A stretch of 64,000 bases of DNA from Strigamia acuminata. Its lineage: Eukaryota; Arthropoda; Chilopoda; Geophilomorpha; Linotaeniidae. Within the stretch, counting starts at the first letter, position 1. Every line of letters starts with the position of its first letter. Positions 10,178 to 20,105 of this stretch are shown piece by piece. The DNA is taken from NCBI GenBank assembly GCA_949358305.1, contig OX442314.1:61017369-61081368 (forward strand), given 5' to 3'. The position numbers and the translations under genes are program-made. The notes below the pieces were generated by a model. That model worked only from the letters and a program-made list of their open reading frames with translations, did not search any database and was not told the origin of the DNA.

Positions 10178-11452
10178 TCACTGCAGCGATTTCCCCGGAG
10201 TGGGTGGCGTATCGTCGTTTTTTGGCTCTTCTTCAGTTTTGTCGTCGACGAATTCTTCTGCTAGCTTCTTGCGTGACTTCTTATTCGACTTCTTTTTCAC
10301 GGCGGTAGCTTTGGGCTCGGGAACGACTGGCGGTGGTGGTGGCGGCGTGTGCGACTCCTCGTTCGATGCGCCGTCAATTTGCATCGCGGTCTCGATCGTT
10401 GCTTCGGCGGTGACTACATTGTTGCCGCAAACTGGTGGAGGATCCGCGAATCCCTGGAACACGACGTTCGTCGGGCGTTCTCCAACCATCGGCGGCATAA
10501 TGACAGCCGGCGTCGCTGCTGTATTGGCACCAAACATCGTTTGTGCCGTTTGCGGTAGTTGGCAGGCCGCTGGAAAAGCGATTGCGGCCGCCGTGGCTTT
10601 GGTCGGGATCAGGTTCACAATACCTTGGATTGGTTGAGGGCCGTACTGTCCCGCCCAAGCTGTTCGTAGCTCATCGGGAGTTTTTTCCGTTTGAGCCGGG
10701 ATTTTTTTAACGAGTGCGCGTGGCGCATTCGATGTGATTGTGGCCGATGGCGCAGTCAATTGCTGATGAGCCGCTTTCTCGGCGTCTCTTTTTGCCATTC
10801 GGTCCTTATGGTCCGCGTGTTTTTTCGCTCTGTACCGAATTTTTGCTTCGGTATTCACGCTTCGTTCACTCAACGTGGGATTTTCGATCGCCACGAGCCG
10901 TCGCATTTCCAGCAATTTCTCCGAAATGTTTGGACGGGCGGTCGGTGGTTGGTGAGGAGTTGGGGCGACGATACTTTGTACGGTCGCTTTTGTCTCCTCG
11001 GCAGCCTTCTTTTTAAGCACAAATGGCTTATGTGGCGGACGAAGAACCTGCTGCGACGTCGTCGCTGCGGTTTTCTTCGTCGAAATATTAGTAGAGGCAG
11101 TCGGCGGCGGTTGAGAGCGTACGCTCTTCGTTGCCGTTTTCTGTCTTTTCTTTGGGGGTTCTGTCGGTGCGGCATTCGCCACACGCGCTTGTTCCCTGTC
11201 TGCGATTTCCTTCTCGCGTTCTGCGCGCGATCGGACGCGCATCCAGTTAATATGTCGGTGGTGCAGCGGAATCGGCTGACCGGGCAGCGTCATGAACATG
11301 ACAAACCATTCCTCGAGTGGTTGATCCGTCAGCACGATTTCGTCTCCGCCGCAGTTCATGCACGGGATTCGCGACAGATTCCACAGCGTGATGTAGCCGA
11401 AGCCGTTACAGATTGGGCACTGAACCCATTCGTTGTTTCGGTGATTTTCCAT
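10178..11452 (-). CDS. Element A third ORF: zinc-module nuclear-type accessory protein
   Basis: 424 residues, ATG at 11,452, 221 bp after the pol stop. Residues 12-36 form a CPICNGFG ... CMNCGG module, i.e. CxxCxGxG followed 16 residues later by CxxCxG, the spacing style of DnaJ-type zinc modules. Then come FVMF and PIPLHHRH, segments also present after the zinc module in element B's third ORF. Residues about 98-110 (PPKKRQKTATKS) look like a nuclear localisation signal. The rest is low-complexity, alanine-, proline- and lysine-rich, with a PPPPPP run. There is no signal peptide, transmembrane helix or fusion-peptide-like segment, so I do not think it is an envelope protein although it sits in the env position. 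Its function is unknown; a nuclear or RNA-binding accessory role is inference. Confidence 0.8.
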   Translation of the reverse strand: MENHRNNEWVQCPICNGFGYITLWNLSRIPCMNCGGDEIVLTDQPLEEWFVMFMTLPGQPIPLHHRHINWMRVRSRAEREKEIADREQARVANAAPTEPPKKRQKTATKSVRSQPPPTASTNISTKKTAATTSQQVLRPPHKPFVLKKKAAEETKATVQSIVAPTPHQPPTARPNISEKLLEMRRLVAIENPTLSERSVNTEAKIRYRAKKHADHKDRMAKRDAEKAAHQQLTAPSATITSNAPRALVKKIPAQTEKTPDELRTAWAGQYGPQPIQGIVNLIPTKATAAAIAFPAACQLPQTAQTMFGANTAATPAVIMPPMVGERPTNVVFQGFADPPPVCGNNVVTAEATIETAMQIDGASNEESHTPPPPPPVVPEPKATAVKKKSNKKSRKKLAEEFVDDKTEEEPKNDDTPPTPGKSLQ

Positions 11453-11673
11453 CGTTTTTCCAATCTTTTCGTTTCGATTTTCCAGAGAAGTTCCACACGA
11501 CTGGTCAGTGGCGATCGCAGCGAATAAGTGATTTGGACAAAGAATGGTGGTGGCTAAGTATAGAACCGGAAGACGTTTCGCGAACGTTTAATTGGCGTAT
11601 GGACCGCAGATGTTTTGTAAACAGTCTGTGATTGGTCCAAATGGGTCTCCCGATTTGAAGTGTCACCTAGCGG

Positions 11674-14600
11674 TCAATCCCGATATCGGATCGGTAAAAC
11701 GTGATTTCTCGAAGGTCTATTTGAGTCCGAATTTGGTTTTGGTCGAGCCGTCGTGGGTTTTTGTGAATCCACTTGTGGCAACAGCAAGGGTTTTATTCTT
11801 TTTGGTTTCCCAAAAGGTTTTACTGGTGTTGGCAACTTAGTTGCGATACCAGATTCCGTTGGTCGCACTGGAGTTGGCAATATTGTTGCTGTTCCAGTGT
11901 CCACAGGTTGGTTTTCAAGAGCTTCTTCATCTTCCTTATCTAAAATGGGCCATTCAGCCTTTTCTTCTGAGGGGATGAATCTCCTGAGTTTTACAATGTT
12001 GTGTGTACCCCTCGCTTGCAAAGTTATTGGTTTCGCAAGGGCATACGCATTGTTGTTAAAGACTTTAGTTATTACATAAGGTCCTTCAAAGCGATCCTCA
12101 AGGGACGCAGCATATCGATTAGCAGCATTGGACAATGGGTGGGTCTTTAGTAGAACCAAATCTCCAATTTCGAACTTATCGTCGCTGCGGTGTTGATCGT
12201 AGTAAGTTTTCTGTTTTGCTTGGGCCAGACTCTTATTTTTAAGAGCTGCAGCAATCAGAGTACGGTGTCTAGCGACTAGCATTCTGACAGCGTCGTAGGG
12301 CCTATTTGGGTCGAATGGGGTGTCATAAGACACATCTCGATTATCCCAAAATGGTCGCAATTCCCTGCCATACGTCAGCATTGCTGGTGTAAAACCGGTA
12401 GACACATTTGGGGCAGAATGCAAAGCAAAATTTATCTGGTCGATGCATCTGTCCCAGTGATCGTGCTCAAATGTAAAAATTCGAAGCATAATCTTGATAT
12501 TCCTGTTTACGCGCTCAGTCAGGTTAGTCTGGGGATGGTAAGGCGTTGCTTTAATTGGCACAACCCCTGCATCGTCACAGAGAGTCTGAAACACGTCAGA
12601 AATGAATTGGGGGCCATTATCGCTCAACATGAAACGGGGGCACCCATGACAGCTGAAAAATCGTCTTAAAATTGGTGCAATTGCAGTCATTTTAGCGGAT
12701 CTCAGCGGTGTAGCTTCCATCCAGCCGGTGGCATAATCCACCACAACTAGAATGAAGCGATTTCTGTTCGAGGTTCTAGGTAATGGACCTATTAGATCGA
12801 TTCCTATCTTCTCAAAACGACCAATTTTTGGAGAAGTTGGGACCATCAATCCCTTTGGTTTTCTCTGAATCGGTTTGCAGCGTTGGCAGCGATTGCAGCT
12901 TGCTACATGAAGTTTTACTTCTTTTTGCATGCCAGGCCAGAAATAAACTCTTTTCAATCGCTCTAGAGTTACTTCAACTCCTCCGTGACCAGCCATCGGA
13001 TGGTCGTGAATTAGTTGAAGTGCTGCGAGTTGCAGAGATGGTGGAATAAAGATTTTAAATCCAATTCCCAAATCCTCTTCCTCCACAAAGAAATCAGTTT
13101 TAAAAGGTGCATAAATAATAAGCATTCCTTTTCTAGTGAGTGTGCAGTCGTACTGCCTTTCTTCCAAGAACTTAGGAAGTTCTGGTCGAGGTTGTCCATC
13201 ATCCAATTCCAACCATTCGATTAGTTTTGAAAGATGTTTATCTGCACGCTGCTGTAATATAATGTTCTCGAAAGACATTGGGTAATCGGTCTCATTGGTG
13301 AGATATGCCAGAGCAACAGGCTCTATAATCTCAGTTAGAGTTGCTTTCCCTTCTAATGGATTGCCATTATCAAGAGAGACTCTGGATAAGGCATCTGCGA
13401 CTTGATTGTCGGTGCCTTTCCGGTACTTGATGGTGAAATTTTCATTCTGCAATTTCATTGCCCACCTAGCCAGTCTTCCAGCTGGATTTTCCATTGTCAT
13501 GAGAAATCTCAGAGCATGATGGTCAGTCTCAACTTGGTACTCAGAATATTCAATGTATGGCTTGAACTTATCAACAGCCCAAACCACAGCTAAACATTCC
13601 AAATCAGTGGTGCTGTAGTTGTTTTCCGCGCCTTGCAGAGTTCTGCTGGCGTACGCAACTGGTCTTAAAGCACCATGGTCATCCAGTTGCATGAGGACTG
13701 CACCGAGCCCGCCGCCACTAGCATCTGTATGGATGGTAAAGTTGCGAGCGAAATCAGGCAGAGGTAGCACAATTCCTTTTGCAAGCTGGTTTTTCAGATA
13801 TTCGAAAGCAACATTGCACTCTTCAGACCATTCCCATTTTGTATCTTTCTTTAAAAGGGCAAAAAATGGTTTTTGAGTAATACTCAGTTTTGGAATTAGA
13901 GCAGCATAGAAACCCACCATCCCAATAAAACGCTGAAGCTGTTTTATACTGGAAGGGGTCGGATAATTTAAAATTGCTTCCACTTTGTCGTTGTTTGGGC
14001 TATAACCCCCATTTGACATCGTGAAACCAAGAAAGTTTAATTCTTCAGGGCAAATAAATGACTTTGACGGACTCGCTGTCAATTTATTTTTGTCTAATTT
14101 TGACAATATGTCATCTAAATGCTGAAGGTGTTCTTCAAATGAGTCGCTAAAGATGATAATATCATCGAGGTAAGCGAGTGCCCACTTGTGTTGTGCAGTT
14201 CCAAGAACTTGATCCATCATTCTTTGAAATGCACTGGGTGCATTGCACAGTCCGAAGGGCATACGAGTAAATTGGTATGTTCCATCAGAAGTAGAAAAAG
14301 CAGTTTTCTTCTTGTCACTTGATTTAAGTTTTATTTGGTAATAACCTTTAGTTAAATCCAAAGTAGAAAAGAACTTTTTTCCACCTAAACAGGCCAAAAT
14401 CATAGAAATTGAGGGCATCTGGTAGACGTCCTCAATTGTGATCTTATTTAGCCAGCGAAAGTCAATACAGAGGCGGTACCCTCCGTCTTTCTTTGCAACA
14501 ATCACGGGGGGATTTTTATAACTCCCCTCGCAAGGTTCGGCCCAACCATCTCTCAGCAATTCAGCAACCAATTCGCGATAAATCTCAGCTTTCTTGGGAT

Positions 14601-15384
14601 TCATTGGTCGGTCTTTGCATCGAAATGAAGGTGCATCTCCAGTCGGAATTGGATGTTCCAACGTGGGGTGGCAGCCAGCTTTGTCACTAAACACATGTCT
14701 GTATTTTTCTACAAGAGTTAAGATTTGAGATCTCTGCCTTGGTGACAAATTGCTTTTTGCTAACAGTCTCTGGCTCAAATCAGCCGTGGAGACAGAAGGT
14801 GACTTTGATTCTGCAACCAAAGCATCCCATCGATCCATTATTGCATTTCCAAGTTCTTCAGGCGATGGTGGGTCGTCGAAGGGAAATGTGTCATGTGGAA
14901 AATCAAGAAAGAAATATTCTCGATCTGTTAGATTGAGAACAATCCTATTTTCGATAATCCAAGAGCAACCTAATAATATAAATTTGGAAGCTGATGGAAG
15001 AACAGTAAATGTCACAGGGATTTCGCCACCCCGCCACTTGAGTGACAGCGTGATTGTCCCGATTGGACGTGTTGGCCTATCGCCAGTGTATACAACTCGA
15101 TTTTCTAAAAATGGAGTCATAAAGTGCAAGAGGTTTAGCTTTTTAAGCATTCCCCCGCTGATGTACCTGTGGGTTGCCCCAGAATCCATCAGAGCGGTGA
15201 CCTTTAAACCGTTTAGTGTTGCCTTGATGTAAGGCAGGGGAGTAATACTCTTTCCTGTCTTCAATGCAACGTTTACATGGTCGATTTCAGGTTCTGTGGA
15301 AAAAACCACGCGAGGATCTGGCTCTGTGGATGAAATGTCATCAAATAGAGCATCCTCCATGTCCTCTTCCATTGGAATCAACAC
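11674..15384 (-). CDS. pol: Element A Pol polyprotein (protease-RT-RNase H-integrase)
   Basis: About 1,236 residues. Aspartic protease DSGATHRYIS at residues about 67-76; reverse transcriptase with MPFGLCNAPSAFQ and YLDD near residue 403; RNase H HTDASGGGLGAVL and TDHHALRFL; integrase zinc finger (HDHPMAGHGG ... CNRCQRC) and DDE core (GIDLIGPL, LSDNGPQFIS, TERVNR), so all three acidic residues are present. The order PR-RT-RH-IN is that of Ty3/gypsy. There is no chromodomain. The first listed codon is GTG (15,384) with an in-frame ATG at 15,372, but the frame stays open upstream into gag in the -1 frame. Expression by -1 frameshifting is therefore likely, although no canonical slippery heptamer is seen (only a GAAACCCCC run just before the gag stop). 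The ORF is intact. Confidence 0.93.
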   Translation of the reverse strand: MLIPMEEDMEDALFDDISSTEPDPRVVFSTEPEIDHVNVALKTGKSITPLPYIKATLNGLKVTALMDSGATHRYISGGMLKKLNLLHFMTPFLENRVVYTGDRPTRPIGTITLSLKWRGGEIPVTFTVLPSASKFILLGCSWIIENRIVLNLTDREYFFLDFPHDTFPFDDPPSPEELGNAIMDRWDALVAESKSPSVSTADLSQRLLAKSNLSPRQRSQILTLVEKYRHVFSDKAGCHPTLEHPIPTGDAPSFRCKDRPMNPKKAEIYRELVAELLRDGWAEPCEGSYKNPPVIVAKKDGGYRLCIDFRWLNKITIEDVYQMPSISMILACLGGKKFFSTLDLTKGYYQIKLKSSDKKKTAFSTSDGTYQFTRMPFGLCNAPSAFQRMMDQVLGTAQHKWALAYLDDIIIFSDSFEEHLQHLDDILSKLDKNKLTASPSKSFICPEELNFLGFTMSNGGYSPNNDKVEAILNYPTPSSIKQLQRFIGMVGFYAALIPKLSITQKPFFALLKKDTKWEWSEECNVAFEYLKNQLAKGIVLPLPDFARNFTIHTDASGGGLGAVLMQLDDHGALRPVAYASRTLQGAENNYSTTDLECLAVVWAVDKFKPYIEYSEYQVETDHHALRFLMTMENPAGRLARWAMKLQNENFTIKYRKGTDNQVADALSRVSLDNGNPLEGKATLTEIIEPVALAYLTNETDYPMSFENIILQQRADKHLSKLIEWLELDDGQPRPELPKFLEERQYDCTLTRKGMLIIYAPFKTDFFVEEEDLGIGFKIFIPPSLQLAALQLIHDHPMAGHGGVEVTLERLKRVYFWPGMQKEVKLHVASCNRCQRCKPIQRKPKGLMVPTSPKIGRFEKIGIDLIGPLPRTSNRNRFILVVVDYATGWMEATPLRSAKMTAIAPILRRFFSCHGCPRFMLSDNGPQFISDVFQTLCDDAGVVPIKATPYHPQTNLTERVNRNIKIMLRIFTFEHDHWDRCIDQINFALHSAPNVSTGFTPAMLTYGRELRPFWDNRDVSYDTPFDPNRPYDAVRMLVARHRTLIAAALKNKSLAQAKQKTYYDQHRSDDKFEIGDLVLLKTHPLSNAANRYAASLEDRFEGPYVITKVFNNNAYALAKPITLQARGTHNIVKLRRFIPSEEKAEWPILDKEDEEALENQPVDTGTATILPTPVRPTESGIATKLPTPVKPFGKPKRIKPLLLPQVDSQKPTTARPKPNSDSNRPSRNHVLPIRYRD

Positions 15385-15407
15385 TATAGTAAGAGCGCAG
15401 TCGTCAG

Positions 15408-17009
15408 TTACTCGGGGGTTTCTGTCGACTGCGACTCCTCGTTTCCCGACATTTCAGGCCAGCCACCAAATTCATTGGCTGCAAGCATAGCCTGCATCAT
15501 GCTGTGTTGGGCAGCGGCGATTGTTTCCATTGCTGCTTTAGCGGCTTCCACTTTAAGGGGGCAATCCCTTTCAAAGTGTGCGCCACCGCAGCCCCAGCAA
15601 CCGCCAACTCTTGGTTTGGTCGCATAATCTTTGAGCCTATTGCTCGGGACTAGCGCCTTCTCGTTGCCTTCTGCGGCCTTTGTTGCTGCTATCGCAGCAT
15701 TTTTAGGCGCAGGGAACAGTGTTCTATTGTTTGGATTTCTCAATCCAAACGGAACAAATTTCGGTTTATCTCCACCCGCAGCATTTGGTATTGTTACCAT
15801 TTGCTGGTTGGATTTTTGAATTGGCGTAACAGTTTCTGTTTTTGCCGCCTCAATGATTGCTGCATTTGTCACAGTTTCCTGATTTATGATCGCGGCCTCC
15901 GTAGCAATGCAGGCTCTCCTGAGCGACGCCCAAGTGTTCTCCAAATTAATGGCATTTGCGACCATGTTTTTGGCCGCTGGGCGCAGAATTGCCAGCACTT
16001 TTTGAATTTGCTGGCTCTCGTGCACAGGAATAGTCAATTGAGCGTATAACTTCTCGAGTCTTATCACCACTTGGGTGGCAGACTCATGAGACAGTTGCTG
16101 TGTTTTAGCGATTTCTGCTAAAAGCAGCGCATCGCTCGGACGAAAATGGGTGATAAATTCATGTTCGAATTCCTCCCAATTCGTTTTGGCATGAGAAGAG
16201 AACCATGTGGCCGCATCTCCTCGGAAAAACTTAAACAAATGCTCAGCAAGCACTTGGTTCAGATAGGGCAAAGCAAAGCGTAGAGAACGTTTTAAATCAA
16301 TAAGGAAAGACTTAGCTTTCGTTTTGTCCCCTGCAAACGCTTCAATTCCAATGGATTTGACTCGTTTACTTAGCTCTACTTCATCCATTGGTCTGGGAGC
16401 AGGCATAGCCTGGTCAGTTTTGTGAAGAAACTTTTCTCCCCAAGCCAGAAAAAGAGGATTTCCAGTCGTAGGCGTTGAGCCTGTGCTGGATCCAGAGTTT
16501 GGTGTTGTCACGGTGGGAGAAATCGTGTTTGAGATTGCAGATTGTGCTCTCAAATTCGATTGTCCAGCCGCCACCACGCTGTCAACGATAGCTTTTTGAC
16601 TAGCTATCATCTTCAACAAGCTTTCATTCGATAATTTCGTAGAGTCTAACTCCTGCAAAGCATGAGTTAACCGGTCGCTAATATCACCGAATTCCGTGCG
16701 CGTTTGCGTTAATTGACGCATAGTGCTATCCGATTTGTCTTGGAGTTCCACCAAGTGATCGGCTACTTTCAGAAGCGTGTCTTCCCACACTTCGTAGGTT
16801 GTCATATCATCGATAACTAGATTAAAGACGTTGCAAGTCGTTTCAAGCATCGCTTGATCCAACAATTTAACTTTAGGACTTGACATATCGTCGTTTGAAG
16901 AAGCAATCGAATTGTTATCCGAGTCGTTCAAATCTGAATCCGTTGCGGGTGTGAAAGAATTAGGTGCAGGAGAGTCCCACGTGGTCTTACCAGTTCTGGT
17001 CGCTGGCAT
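15408..17009 (-). CDS. gag: Element A Gag
   Basis: 533 residues from the first ATG (MPATRTGKT); the open frame continues upstream only without ATG. The N-terminal half is Ser/Asp-rich followed by a predicted coiled-coil-like stretch (ELDSTKLSNESLLKMIASQ). The middle has the capsid-like segment with FKFFRGDAATWF and FEHEFITHFRP, typical of retrotransposon gag. Near the C terminus is one zinc knuckle, CWGCGGAHFERDC, a CX2CX3HX4C form, one residue shorter than the usual CX2CX4HX4C. It packages the RNA into virus-like particles. Pol follows 24 bp downstream in the -1 frame. Confidence 0.88.
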   Translation of the reverse strand: MPATRTGKTTWDSPAPNSFTPATDSDLNDSDNNSIASSNDDMSSPKVKLLDQAMLETTCNVFNLVIDDMTTYEVWEDTLLKVADHLVELQDKSDSTMRQLTQTRTEFGDISDRLTHALQELDSTKLSNESLLKMIASQKAIVDSVVAAGQSNLRAQSAISNTISPTVTTPNSGSSTGSTPTTGNPLFLAWGEKFLHKTDQAMPAPRPMDEVELSKRVKSIGIEAFAGDKTKAKSFLIDLKRSLRFALPYLNQVLAEHLFKFFRGDAATWFSSHAKTNWEEFEHEFITHFRPSDALLLAEIAKTQQLSHESATQVVIRLEKLYAQLTIPVHESQQIQKVLAILRPAAKNMVANAINLENTWASLRRACIATEAAIINQETVTNAAIIEAAKTETVTPIQKSNQQMVTIPNAAGGDKPKFVPFGLRNPNNRTLFPAPKNAAIAATKAAEGNEKALVPSNRLKDYATKPRVGGCWGCGGAHFERDCPLKVEAAKAAMETIAAAQHSMMQAMLAANEFGGWPEMSGNEESQSTETPE

Positions 17010-19207
17010 TGACACAATGTGACCAAAAGCAGGACCGCAGCTTGCAAGGTGAACAAGTGGAATTAAGTCACGACCAATGAGGAGACAGGAGATTAGGCTC
17101 AAGTAGCCATTCTTGGGAGAGGGATTAGTGATGTCACTTCCCCCCCCTGGTTTCCCATTGGTAGAAAAATTAAATTAATTCATGGAATTGATTTCCCAGA
17201 GTTCCAAGAAAATGTCAAAATTTAAAATTCCAATCATTCTCGAAAATTCCGAGATTTCCACATGTTTTTCTATTGTTTTCAGGTCGCCATCTTGATTTTT
17301 TGACAAAAAATAAAACTTTGACCAATATAAATGCCGAATTTTCTCCATTTCTGAAGAGAAACAACATTTTTTGAAAGCAAATAGAAATTTGTTTGGAACT
17401 AGAAGTTCTGAACCAGATCAAAATGGTCTGATTCCACAAAAACATGACTTTTGTGCTTTCCTAAAAAAGCACGAAATCATGTCTGTAGAACTTCGAAATT
17501 TTCAAACCAGTTAATTTTATCATTGTTGGCAACAAATAACAAAATCAAACCGCGCTAGCGCGCAGACAAACCGATTCTTGATGCCTCGCAAGAAGAAACA
17601 GAGGAAGAAAGATAAGAAAATAAAAATAAAAAATTACAAAATACTGGGTGTTTTTTAATCTAAAAGACACTCAAAAAGTTCCAATTTTTAGCAGAAGGTT
17701 TTTGCAGATATTTACACTACGGGGATATTGTTGCAATCTCTTCTTCTGCCCCAAGAGACCAACAAACGCGCCCGCTCACCCCTTTCGGAGACTCATTCCA
17801 GTCTGCACGAGGCTGCCTTTCGACAGAAACGTGCCTACACTGAGATGTCTGTTCATCCCAATGAAATGGTGTTTTTTGTGGAACAGTCAGTTGCACTTAA
17901 AGTAAGAAGGAAATGCATCTTCTGTCCCTAGTCGCCTTGGGTCCCACCCTTCAGCCGCCATTGTGAAGCCATATCGCCCTCCATTTGGCGCTGTATACAA
18001 CCCGGCATTTGAGGTGATTACTACCGCTGTCAGGTGTGGAGTCCCAAGAAAACCATGAAAATCATAGATAGGGAAGTTTAGAGAAAAAGTAAAAAATGAA
18101 AAAGATGTAAAAACAACTAATTTCCAAATTACAGAGATTGCTCCAGACTGTGGTTCGAGCACAGTCCTTTAACAAACTGCAGTAGCCCAGAAATCAAGCA
18201 AGAGTGAATAAAATTCAGAAACAAAAGTTACAGGCTAGATTCCCAATCTTTTTTCAAAGTTGGTAGCTACCTGAACGCACAGATATCGTTCCTACGCCCT
18301 AACGAACTCTCTGTGCCATTTGAGCACTTCACCATCGGTATCCCCGTACCTCCGGCAGCTCTCCCTGCTGTCCGTGTCCCAATTTCAGCAACTCTTGGGT
18401 TAAATACGTTAACTTGCAGTTGCCTACCAACCAGTACACGGGACAGGGTAGGATTATGACCGATGTGAACCCGGATGAGCGCCTTGAGCAGCCACAACGC
18501 AACCCATAAATTATGAGTCGCAACAAAAATCAAGGCAGTCTTCCCATGTGTGCGGACACTTCGCTGCTACTCGGGTCCAACTACACGCCAACTCACCGCA
18601 CGTGACTGTTCCCGCGCCAGCGACCACTAAGCTAGCAACCTGCATCCAAGCGACTAAACGTCCTACAAGAAATTTGGTGTCACTCAAAGCTCAGTTCAAC
18701 ATCGCCTCCTCGCCCGGCCCATAATGGAACCAGTGATTGCAGCGTGGCACCTGGAATATGACCGCTTCTCCCCCGTGGGATTTGGTTTGCTGGTGGCCAC
18801 CAGCGCGCCTCCTCCACGAATCGAGTTTGAATACGCTGCAGACTGTCCCATTACTTTTACTTGGGCTGCGCACCAAGAAATAGAAATAATAAAGAAGGTT
18901 TGGAATTATATTCCCCTCCCAACCACTCAGTTTTTTAGGCTAAGCTAGAAAGGAATAGAAGACCGTTGGAAAGTGTGGCTAGTGTAAGTCCCGGCTTGCC
19001 AGTACCCAGGCAAGCTGGACATGCAAAGCCACCAATTTTTGTCTGATCAGGGTCCAATGGTCAGCGATTAGCGGCCGTTTCGCCTGCTGACCCCCTGTCA
19101 CAATCATGACCAAGGAAATTTCCCCCTCTAGTTGAAAGAAAAAATTCATTTAATATTGTGCTTCGCACAATCAGTAAATTAGAATAGTATTCGCAAGAGA
19201 ATTCAAA
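17010..19207 (-). other. Element A leader (5' untranslated region)
   Basis: 2.2 kb between the primer site and the gag ATG. The part nearest the primer site is related to element D's leader. Both have a splice-acceptor-like site, TTATT...TTCTTGGTGCGCAG, here at 18,866-18,867, followed by related sequence including GGGCCGGGCGAGGAGGCG. A leader intron is therefore likely. A run CCCCCCCCTGG at about 17,139 copies the polypurine-tract motif found next to the 3' LTR. No supported gene lies in it. Confidence 0.6.
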
Positions 19208-19225
19208 ATCCTGGACGGGCCCACA
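19208..19225 (-). other. Element A primer-binding site, tRNA-Pro-like
   Basis: On the minus strand TGTGGGCCCGTCCAGGAT follows the 5' LTR after a 2-nt spacer. It differs at three positions from the tRNA-Pro-complementary site known from murine leukaemia viruses. Primer identity is inferred. Confidence 0.6.
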
Positions 19226-19227
19226 AT

Positions 19228-19850
19228 TGTGAGTGTTCGGACGGACGCCACGTGGTCGGGGGAGAGCCACGGAGGCGCTGGACGCAACACACACGATAAA
19301 ACAAACCACGAAATACACGGAGACACAATATAGTTTTAGTTATGGCTTTATTAGATGTCTAGGGGTATGATTGTAGTGTCCCATAGTGTATTTCCCAAGG
19401 CGGCGGTTCCTTCGAACCGTCCCTAATCAGACCGCGTGGCACGGCGGCCATCGGCCGCCATGACACACGAGGTCGGTAATCGGTTTTGGGCCACGCCGCC
19501 GAAGTTACGGTTAACGTCCGGCGGACGTGGCGCAACTGGACGCTCAGGTCCCGGCGGGCGACAACGTCGCCACGCCGATAGTTCGGGTTATCTTTGCAGC
19601 CAGTTTCGGAGGCGGTCGCGATGCGACCGTTCGCCTTGCTGGTTGATCAACAACTCTCTTGTCCCTACGGGGACCAACCACTTCCGGAAGGGCGACTTCC
19701 GGGGCCCGATCCTGCTTGACCAAAGGCCCGCAGCTCCACCTGGTTGCGGGGGACCGCAACAGGCTGCGCGAGATACGAGAGGCGCTGGAGCTGCGCCAAG
19801 TGCATTGCCGTTGCAGTGCAGCGACCCGTGCGCAGGGGCAGCTGGTCACA
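19228..19850 (-). repeat. Element A 5' LTR
   Basis: Second copy of the 623-bp LTR. In the direction of transcription it begins TGTGACCAGCTGCCCC and ends CCGAACACTCACA. It is followed on the plus strand by the ATTT duplication at 19,851-19,854. Confidence 0.93.
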
Positions 19851-20105
19851 ATTTGTCAGAAAACAGAAAGCAAGTGTCATGACTTGAGATTTGTTCTTCT
19901 CAAGTCTACAAAACATAAAAGATGAGAACAAATCAATTCATAGTGATGGTTGATTTGTTCTTTACAAAACAAAGTAAATAATCAACGATAAAACCAGCCT
20001 TAACAATGGATAAGCTGCTGGGGCAAACTAAACGATAAGAGCTCATCTGAGCAGACGACACAAACGTTAACCATTGCAAAGCATGCGCCAACCGTAGCAC
20101 CGTAA
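19851..20105. repeat. Right half of the repeat split by element A
   Basis: It starts with the second ATTT copy; 19,855-20,105 then matches 21,709-21,959 base for base as far as I can see. The match stops at CCGTAA. Confidence 0.85.

Larger units (their letters stand above)
9065..19850 (-). mobile_element. LTR retrotransposon A, Ty3/gypsy type, complete
   Basis: A full 10.8-kb element on the minus strand: 623-bp LTRs, tRNA-Pro-like primer site, long leader, gag, pol (protease, RT, RNase H, integrase), a third ORF, polypurine tract, 3' LTR. ATTT flanks both sides and the pre-insertion site is present at 21,573-21,959. All main ORFs are open and the LTRs look identical, so the insertion is recent. 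Confidence 0.92.

Noticed and set aside
10691-11527. 278-residue plus-strand ORF
   Set aside because: Antisense shadow of element A's third ORF; arginine- and cysteine-rich composition follows from the opposite strand.
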